Assembly (NCBI RefSeq): GCF_022898935.1
Contig: NZ_JALIRP010000012.1
Coordinates: 89,043-153,042 of the forward strand
Origin: Paenibacillus mangrovi
GTDB taxonomy: Bacteria; Bacillota; Bacilli; Paenibacillales; Paenibacillaceae
Length of the DNA stretch: 64,000 bases
Direction: 5' to 3'
In this document: piece by piece, positions 58,424 to 64,000 of the stretch
Numbering within the stretch: the first letter of the stretch is position 1
Layout: each line of letters starts with the position of its first letter
Notes under the pieces: model-generated
Told to the model about the DNA's origin: nothing
Databases searched by the model: none
Seen by the model: the letters and a program-made list of their open reading frames with translations, nothing else
Position numbers and translations under genes: made by a program

Positions 58424-61219
58424 TCAGCCTGTATTCCGGAGACCTGCGGCAATTCCGTTAATGGTGAGGAGCACCTCGCGCAGCAGCTCGGCGTCGTCCT
58501 CATCCTTTTCACGTAGACCGCGCAGCTCGCTCAGCAGTTGAACCTGCAAGTAGCTGAGTGGATCGACGTATGGATTGCGCAGTCGGATGGATTCCTGAAT
58601 GACAGGGACATTATCCAAAATTTCCCTTTGTCCGGTAATTTTAAGAATCAGCTCCGAAGTCAGCTTGAATTCTTCCTCAATGAGGCTAAAAATACGCTGA
58701 CGTGCTTCATCATTTTTGGACATATTCGCATATTCATGGGCAATAACCATGTCCGCCTTCGCGATTGCCATTTGAAGAGAATCAATCAATGAAGTAAAGA
58801 ATGAGAATTTTTCATACATTTCCTGCATAATCTTGAGGTTCTCTTCCTTATTCCGATAGAAGTTCTGAAGGCCTGTACCAGCAGCATACCATGCAGGTAG
58901 CAGGAAACGGCTTTGCGTCCAGGAGAACACCCATGGAATCGCACGCAGATCCTCGAAACGGTCACTATTTTTTCGTTTAGAAGGACGTGAACCAATGTTG
59001 AGCTCTCCGACTTCAGGAAGCGGCGTGGACTCTTTGAAGAAGGACAGGAAATCTGGATCGCGGAAAATCAGATCTTGGTATTTATTTCGGGAAACTTCCG
59101 ACATTTCTCTGACGATCTCATCCCAGTACGCTTCATTAGCATCATCCGCCTGCGGATCCTGCTTATTGATAGCTGCGGTAATCAGAGCCGATGTAGCCTG
59201 CTCCAAGCTGCGATATGCAATCCCTTTAAGAGAATAACGCGACGAGATAACCTCTCCCTGCTCCGTTATCTTGATGCCTCCGCCGATGGTTGATGCCGGT
59301 TGAGCTAGAATCGAGCGATTCAGCGGCATTCCGCCGCGTCCAAGCGCACCGCCGCGCCCGTGGAAGAATTTCAGCTTGATGTCAAACTCGTCCGCAACAG
59401 CTGTTAATTCCTTCAGCGCTACACGCAGCTCCCAGTTCGCAGTTACGGCCCCGCCGTCCTTGTTGCTGTCCGAATAGCCAAGCATGATTTCCTGGAGATC
59501 ATTTCTTGCTGCGATGCTTTGACGATAGATTGGCAGTTTGAATAAACTCTTCATAATTTCCGGTGCGGCATGAAGATCCTCGATCGTCTCGAAAAGCGGC
59601 ACGGCCTGCAAGGTACAATCTACCGTACCATCGCTGTTTTGACGGAACAATCCGACTTCTTTCGCAAACACCATAACTTCCATGATATCACTTGCGCCTT
59701 CAGCCATACTGATCAGATAACTCGTAATGCATTGTGTGCCATATTCCTGTTGGGCCTTATAGACCGTACGGAACACATCCAGGCATTCCTTAGTACTTGA
59801 ACTATACTGATGATAGTTTGAAGTAATTGGTCTTGGTTCGCTGAGCAGTTTGGCCAAAAGCGCAATTTTTTCCTCTTCGGACAGTTTCGAATAGTCAGAC
59901 GTAATATCGATTTGCGCCAAAATCTCTTTCAACGCATTTTCATGCTCTTGACTGTGTTGGCGGATATCCAGTGCGGCTGTATGGAAACCAAACAGTTCTA
60001 CCTGACGAATGAGTTTTTGAATATAGGTGTCAGCGACATAGTCAGCATAGTGGAAACGCAAGCTGCGGTCGATTACCTTCAGATCTTCAATAAACTCCTG
60101 AGGTGTGCTGTACGACTCCGGTGTACCCTTTTTGCTCTCATCCAGCACGTTGCTGATCTTCTCCATCATATAGACAAGCTTGATCCGGTAAGGTTCTTTT
60201 TCGTTATGCCATACATTGTATTTCGTAACCTCAACGTTGCTGCGATCCTTCGAAATGGACTGAAGCAGTTCCTCAGATACATTCACAATGGAGGTACTGA
60301 AGCTCAAATACTGCATGTACTCGGTCAAGATTCGCTGATACTCGCGAATGGCCAGCTTGCGCTGCATACGAAGTGTCTCCCAGGTAATATCAGAAGTTAC
60401 AGACGGGTTGCCGTCACGGTCCCCCCCAATCCAGGAGCCAAAACGCAGGTACGTAGGCACATGCCAATTATGGCCTGGGTAGAATTTATTTAAGCAGCGT
60501 TCCAGCTCCTGATATACATCAGGCAGGACATGGAACAGCGTTTCATGAAAATAGTACATTCCGTTTCTGACTTCGTCGAGAACCGTTGGCTTACCGGCTC
60601 TAAGTTCATCGGTTTGCCATAGAGTGATGACCTCATTGAGCAGCTTCTCACGGAGCTGTTCACGTTCGCGGAAAGTAAGGGTTGGGTTATCCAGCAGCAT
60701 GACATCCTCGGAAATCCGTTTATGAATGTCGAGAATGGCTCTGCGCATAGCCTCTGTCGGATGTGCTGTCATCACAAGCTCAAGTGAGAGACTTTCGATA
60801 ATGTCCTGCACTTCAGCAAGTGTGAAATGACGGTCCTTCAGTTCCTGAACCGCACTTTCAATGGAGCCTGGCTGTATCGTTTCACCGGCAGATCTTTCGT
60901 AATCGCGCTTACGGCGAATCCGATGGTTTTGTTCCGCAATATTCACCAGTTGGAAATAGATCGCAAAAGCTCTGATCACCTGATGGCGAATATCCGGCTC
61001 GAGTGTTTTAATGATTGATTTGAAATCTTCATACAATTCAGGTAAAAAAACAGAGCGTAATGACTTGCTCGTCTCACGAATCTTTTCAACAATATCCAAA
61101 AGCTCGTTGCCGCCCTGATGGACAAGCACTTCGCCGAGTATGTTTCCCAAGAATCGCACATCACGCCGCAGAAGGTTGTTTGAGTTGCTCTTATTTGCGG
61201 TAACCGTAAGTTCAGTCAT
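58424..61219 (-). CDS. ppc: Phosphoenolpyruvate carboxylase
   Basis: 931 residues. All active-site signatures are present: MTAHPTEAMRR (catalytic His), GSWIGGDRDGNPSVT, LGYSDSNKDGG, FHGRGGALGRGGMP and the C-terminal LLTINGIAAGLRNTG. It carboxylates phosphoenolpyruvate to oxaloacetate, refilling the TCA cycle. It stands alone with its own terminator. GGGAGGAG lies 5 bases before the ATG. Confidence 0.97.
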   Translation of the reverse strand: MTELTVTANKSNSNNLLRRDVRFLGNILGEVLVHQGGNELLDIVEKIRETSKSLRSVFLPELYEDFKSIIKTLEPDIRHQVIRAFAIYFQLVNIAEQNHRIRRKRDYERSAGETIQPGSIESAVQELKDRHFTLAEVQDIIESLSLELVMTAHPTEAMRRAILDIHKRISEDVMLLDNPTLTFREREQLREKLLNEVITLWQTDELRAGKPTVLDEVRNGMYYFHETLFHVLPDVYQELERCLNKFYPGHNWHVPTYLRFGSWIGGDRDGNPSVTSDITWETLRMQRKLAIREYQRILTEYMQYLSFSTSIVNVSEELLQSISKDRSNVEVTKYNVWHNEKEPYRIKLVYMMEKISNVLDESKKGTPESYSTPQEFIEDLKVIDRSLRFHYADYVADTYIQKLIRQVELFGFHTAALDIRQHSQEHENALKEILAQIDITSDYSKLSEEEKIALLAKLLSEPRPITSNYHQYSSSTKECLDVFRTVYKAQQEYGTQCITSYLISMAEGASDIMEVMVFAKEVGLFRQNSDGTVDCTLQAVPLFETIEDLHAAPEIMKSLFKLPIYRQSIAARNDLQEIMLGYSDSNKDGGAVTANWELRVALKELTAVADEFDIKLKFFHGRGGALGRGGMPLNRSILAQPASTIGGGIKITEQGEVISSRYSLKGIAYRSLEQATSALITAAINKQDPQADDANEAYWDEIVREMSEVSRNKYQDLIFRDPDFLSFFKESTPLPEVGELNIGSRPSKRKNSDRFEDLRAIPWVFSWTQSRFLLPAWYAAGTGLQNFYRNKEENLKIMQEMYEKFSFFTSLIDSLQMAIAKADMVIAHEYANMSKNDEARQRIFSLIEEEFKLTSELILKITGQREILDNVPVIQESIRLRNPYVDPLSYLQVQLLSELRGLREKDEDDAELLREVLLTINGIAAGLRNTG

Positions 61220-61577
61220 GCTACTCCTCCCATCTCTATCCCGTTTGTATTGCTCTCTTTGTCACGCTTTCTAAACATCATACAACAAAATAAATCGAAA
61301 ATCTTCACTTTTTCGCGATAAAGCAAAAAATATTAGCCGCAGCTGATATATGTTTCCTGTATTTATATGCATTACTTATTTTATGAAGGCTTGCAAATAT
61401 TGAGCAGATGCATAAAGCCTCTTTACATAATCAGTCCGGATTATAATTATTTATTCAGTTAGCTTTTCTAACATCCAAAATATCCCTATATAATAGATCT
61501 CGAATCAGGCCACTTCTTGTTATTCACCCAGTTCATTCATTATCCATTCTAGCTTGCTTCTGATTCAGGGAAGTTAA
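61220..61577. other. Intergenic region upstream of ppc
   Basis: AT-rich, with no supported gene; presumably the ppc promoter. Beyond it (61578-61725) a GCGAGC/GCTCGC hairpin (61599-61617) lies in the 3' trailer of the tRNA operon. Confidence 0.4.
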
Positions 61578-61725
61578 TCACAATGGAGAAATATTCAAAA
61601 TGCGAGCCCCCAGCTCGCGGTAGAGGTAGTTATTGAAGTTGCGTCCTTTGTGGGTTATTTCGATGCTGCGGTACGGACGGTCGTACCCACTTGCGTGGGT
61701 TCTCTCCCCACACAACCACTCCAAC

Positions 61726-61747
61726 AAAAAAAACGCCTTTCGGCGTT
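61726..61747 (-). terminator. Terminator of the tRNA operon
   Basis: Minus strand AACGCC GAAA GGCGTT followed by TTTTTT, 16 bases behind tRNA-Gly. Confidence 0.92.
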
Positions 61748-61763
61748 GTGTTTTTATTTTATA

Positions 61764-61837
61764 TGGAGCGGGTGATGGGAATCGAACCCACGCTACCAGC
61801 TTGGAAGGCTGGAGTTCTACCATTGAACTACACCCGC
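61764..61837 (-). tRNA. tRNA-Gly (TCC)
   Basis: Full cloverleaf; acceptor GCGGGTG/CACCCGC, anticodon loop CTTCCAA, T-loop GGTTCGATTCC, encoded CCA. Confidence 0.96.
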
Positions 61838-61860
61838 ATATGCAGAATTTAATGAAAATA

Positions 61861-61934
61861 TCGGGATGACACGATTTGAACATGCGACCCCCTGGTCCCA
61901 AACCAGGTGCTCTACCAAGCTGAGCTACATCCCG
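61861..61934 (-). tRNA. tRNA-Pro (TGG), no encoded CCA
   Basis: Acceptor CGGGATG/CATCCCG, anticodon loop TTTGGGA. The 3' end is followed by TATTTT, so CCA must be added after transcription. Confidence 0.95.
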
Positions 61935-61949
61935 ATACAAAGATAATAA

Positions 61950-62026
61950 TGGCGCGCCCTAAGAGATTCGAACTCCTGGCCTTTTGATTCGTAGTCAAAC
62001 GCTCTATCCAGCTGAGCTAAGGGCGC
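61950..62026 (-). tRNA. tRNA-Arg (ACG)
   Basis: Acceptor GCGCCCT/AGGGCGC, anticodon loop CTACGAA (A34 expected to be deaminated to inosine), encoded CCA. Confidence 0.96.
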
Positions 62027-62032
62027 AAATAT

Positions 62033-62107
62033 TGGAGCGGACGACGGGAATCGAACCCGCGACCCTCGCCTTGGCAAGGCGATGCTCTACCGCTGAGCCA
62101 CGTCCGC
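62033..62107 (-). tRNA. tRNA-Gly (GCC)
   Basis: Acceptor GCGGACG/CGTCCGC, anticodon loop TTGCCAA, encoded CCA. Confidence 0.96.
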
Positions 62108-62113
62108 ATATCA

Positions 62114-62198
62114 TGGTGCGCGTGGAGGGACTTGAACCCCCACGTCAAAGACGCTAGATCCTAAGTCTAGTGCGTCTGCCAATTCCGCCACACGCGCA
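62114..62198 (-). tRNA. tRNA-Leu (TAG)
   Basis: Class II tRNA with a long variable arm, anticodon loop CTTAGGA, encoded CCA. Confidence 0.96.
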
Positions 62199-63040
62199 CA
62201 TTACTGCAGGTTTTTCACCTGACAGCTTCAGTCCAATCTAACGTGATTTGTTTATTTCATGTAAAACTTATCTCGTTAGCGACAAGAATGATCTTACCAT
62301 AGTTAGTTACCTAGAGTCAAGCATTTTGCAAAGAAAATTATAAATTATTATTTTTTCATTAACTTTAGCGGTTTTATATCCTATTTTCTGATCTCTGATA
62401 CACGCAAAACCACCAATTTTATTGCAATCAAAGTGTAATCCCCCATTTCTCGGCTGATCTACCAGCGCAGATTTGGCACAAACTCAGGCCATTATGGACG
62501 GTCTCAGTCCGGAACAGTTTAAAGCCATTGAACACTTACAGCCAAGGTAAGCAACAAATACCTTCGTTGAGTTCAGGCTATCGAAATCCGGCCAGTGAGA
62601 TTGTGTCGGTGGGGATATCGATGTAGCCCTTCATAAGCTAAAAGGCCGGATTGCCTCATTTCTGTATTTACTCAGTACTTGAGTACAACAAGTCCCTATT
62701 GGGCAAATCAAGCCGTTACAGAGCATGCTGCGAAGCATATTGTGGCGCCAGAGGCTGTTGAAGCCCCTCTAGAGCTGATTTCATTCCAAGAGTATCAGAA
62801 GCTTCCTTTGCTCCGAGCAAGGCTATTACACGCGAAGAATGGCCGTAGTCGTTATTCGAGCGTGGATTCACTATTTCCTACGCGGTTAGTACCAGGAGTG
62901 CATTAAAATACTTACTACAAAGATTATTAAAAATCAAAATCCCCGTACCTTCTCATGAATATCATGAACAAGTACGGGGACTAAAAAATAAAAAACCACC
63001 TATTCGCAATAGATAGCTGGATAATGAAAATATATAAGAG
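62199..63040. other. 840-bp gap inside the tRNA cluster, no assigned gene
   Basis: No intact gene is supported. A plus-strand piece (about 62465-62550) reads like coding sequence (LAQTQAIMDGLSPEQFKAIE) without start or context. A 75-codon plus-strand frame beginning TTG at 62679 has no recognisable product and no ribosome site. Both may be relics of inserted DNA. A promoter for the downstream tRNA set is likely near 62200-62400. Confidence 0.35.
62940..62980. terminator. Terminator behind the rRNA-proximal tRNA set
   Basis: TCCCCGTAC and GTACGGGGA form a 9-bp stem with an inner TCATGA-rich hairpin; on the minus strand TTTTGATTTT follows. Confidence 0.75.
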
Positions 63041-63113
63041 TGAGCCATGAAGGACTCGAACCTTCGACACCCTGATTAAAAGTCAGGTGCTCTACCAACT
63101 GAGCTAATGGCTC
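63041..63113 (-). tRNA. tRNA-Lys (TTT), no encoded CCA
   Basis: Acceptor GAGCCAT/ATGGCTC, anticodon loop CTTTTAA; no CCA follows the discriminator base. Confidence 0.96.
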
Positions 63114-63118
63114 TTAAC

Positions 63119-63193
63119 TGGCTGGGGATATAGGATTCGAACCTATGCATGACGGAGTCAAAGTCCGTTGCCTTACCGCTTGGCTAATCCCCA
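63119..63193 (-). tRNA. tRNA-Gln (TTG)
   Basis: Acceptor TGGGGAT/ATCCCCA, anticodon loop CTTTGAC, encoded CCA. Confidence 0.95.
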
Positions 63194-63242
63194 ATAGTGG
63201 ATTGATATATCTTGTCCAACTAAGGGACGGATTATGATTAAA

Positions 63243-63318
63243 TGGTGGAGGCTGAGGGGATCGAACCCCCGACCCTCTGCTTGTAAGGCAGATGCTCTCC
63301 CAGCTGAGCTAAGCCTCC
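63243..63318 (-). tRNA. tRNA-Val (TAC)
   Basis: Acceptor GGAGGCT/AGCCTCC, anticodon loop CTTACAA, encoded CCA. Confidence 0.95.
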
Positions 63319-63348
63319 GTGGGCTTTTTATGTATTAAACATAGTAAA

Positions 63349-63423
63349 TGGTGACCCGTAGGGGATTCGAACCCCTGTTACCTCCGTGAAAGGGAGGTGT
63401 CTTAACCCCTTGACCAACGGGCC
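63349..63423 (-). tRNA. tRNA-Glu (TTC)
   Basis: Acceptor GGCCCGT/ACGGGTC, anticodon loop CTTTCAC, encoded CCA. Confidence 0.96.
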
Positions 63424-63437
63424 ACATCGTATAAAAA

Positions 63438-63513
63438 TGGAGCTCTCAACCGGGATCGAACCGGTGACCTCATCCTTACCATGGATGCACTCTACCTACT
63501 GAGCTATGAGAGC
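63438..63513 (-). tRNA. tRNA-Thr (GGT)
   Basis: Acceptor GCTCTCA/TGAGAGC, anticodon loop ATGGTAA, encoded CCA. Confidence 0.94.
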
Positions 63514-63516
63514 AAA

Positions 63517-63592
63517 TGGCTCCCCGAACAGGACTCGAACCTGTGACAACTCGATTAACAGTCGAGTGCTCTACCAACTGAGCTATCAGGGA
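63517..63592 (-). tRNA. tRNA-Asn (GTT)
   Basis: Acceptor TCCCTGA/TCGGGGA, anticodon loop CTGTTAA, encoded CCA. Confidence 0.95.
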
Positions 63593-63599
63593 ATATACC

Positions 63600-63716
63600 G
63601 CTTGGCGGCGTCCTACTCTCCCAGGACCCTTCGGTCCAAGTACCATCGGCGCTGGAGGACTTAACGGTCGTGTTCGGGATGGGTACGCGTGGAACCCCTC
63701 CGCCATCGCCACCAAA
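63600..63716 (-). rRNA. rrf: 5S ribosomal RNA
   Basis: 117 bases with the conserved GGTGGCGATGGCGGAGGGGT start, CCCATCCCGAACACG loop and AGTAGGACGCCGCC end. It lies between 23S rRNA and tRNA-Asn. Confidence 0.95.
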
Positions 63717-63780
63717 CGATTCAAGTGTTTGATCACCTGAAAACTAGATACGAAACAAATTTGCATTTTATCTTTTAGGA

Positions 63781-64000
63781 TAAGCCCTCGACCGATTAGT
63801 ATTGGTCAGCTCCATGCATTGCTGCACTTCCACCTCCAACCTATCTACCTCGTCGTCTTCAAGGGGTCTTACTAATTGGGAAATCTCATCTTGAGGGGGG
63901 CTTCACGCTTAGATGCTTTCAGCGCTTATCCCTTCCGTACGTAGCTACCCAGCCATGCTCCTGGCGGAACAACTGGTGCACCAGCGGTACGTCCATCCCG
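63781..64000 (-). rRNA. rrl: 23S ribosomal RNA, 3' end (partial)
   Basis: The minus strand ends ACTAATCGGTCGAGGGCTTA, the standard 23S 3' terminus; the gene continues beyond the window. It is 64 bases upstream of 5S in the usual rrn order. Confidence 0.95.

Noticed and set aside
61578..61940. Open frame across two tRNA genes and the trailer
   Set aside because: It overlaps tRNA-Gly, tRNA-Pro and a terminator; the reading frame is incidental.
63476..63766. Open frame across tRNA-Thr, tRNA-Asn and 5S rRNA
   Set aside because: It lies entirely within structural RNA genes.

Overview
The window looks like a chromosomal segment of a Paenibacillus-type Firmicute. Reasons: strong AGGAGG-type ribosome binding sites, an SLH-anchored surface protein, a sigW-rsiW-cdaA-cdaR-glmM-glmS block with a glmS ribozyme, c-di-GMP-I and purine riboswitches, and a 23S-5S-tRNA operon. 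No species can be fixed from this alone. Nearly everything reads on the minus strand.

Layout. 1-7 kb: small metabolic and regulatory genes (CD3324-like, Lrp/AsnC, MBL-fold, DinB, alpha/beta hydrolase), a DeoR regulator divergent from a metallophosphoesterase plus EamA transporter, and an SRPBCC protein. 7.4-17.3 kb: a LacI-regulated locus for alpha-1,6-glucans (dextran/isomalto-oligosaccharides), with a binding protein, two ABC permeases, a GH13 oligo-1,6-glucosidase, and a very large secreted GH66 enzyme carrying five beta-sandwich (CBM35/6-like) modules inside its barrel.

17.5-30 kb is the most interesting part: a polymorphic-toxin locus. A c-di-GMP-I riboswitch leads an operon of an SLH-anchored beta-propeller protein and a 2057-residue secreted Rhs/YD-repeat protein with a variable C-terminal tip and a 62-residue membrane protein as candidate immunity. 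Behind it follow a displaced Rhs core plus second tip with its own membrane immunity candidate, then a decayed third module (a toxin tail of about 16 codons plus a membrane immunity candidate). The modules are separated by related terminators and a shared 17-bp junction motif. Two copies of a 0.5-kb repeat carry a broken helix-turn-helix gene.

30-41 kb is accessory: GNAT, a five-gene APH-response regulator-kinase-ABC operon resembling peptide-antibiotic resistance loci, a PdaC-like deacetylase, a TetR/MFS pair, an AcfC-like binding protein with a lipoprotein, and an AraC regulator divergent from an MFS/GH3 pair whose GH3 is frameshifted. 45.6-48.2 kb: nucleoside transporter and nucleoside hydrolase under a guanine-type riboswitch. 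48.2-50.1 kb: gene remnants and an ECF sigma/anti-sigma pair. 50.5-58.1 kb: the conserved cell-wall/c-di-AMP block. 58.4-61.2 kb: PEP carboxylase. 61.7-64 kb: eleven tRNAs, 5S rRNA and the 3' end of 23S rRNA.

A recurring feature is a family of Y-shaped terminators placed 20-90 bp behind five unrelated minus-strand genes.
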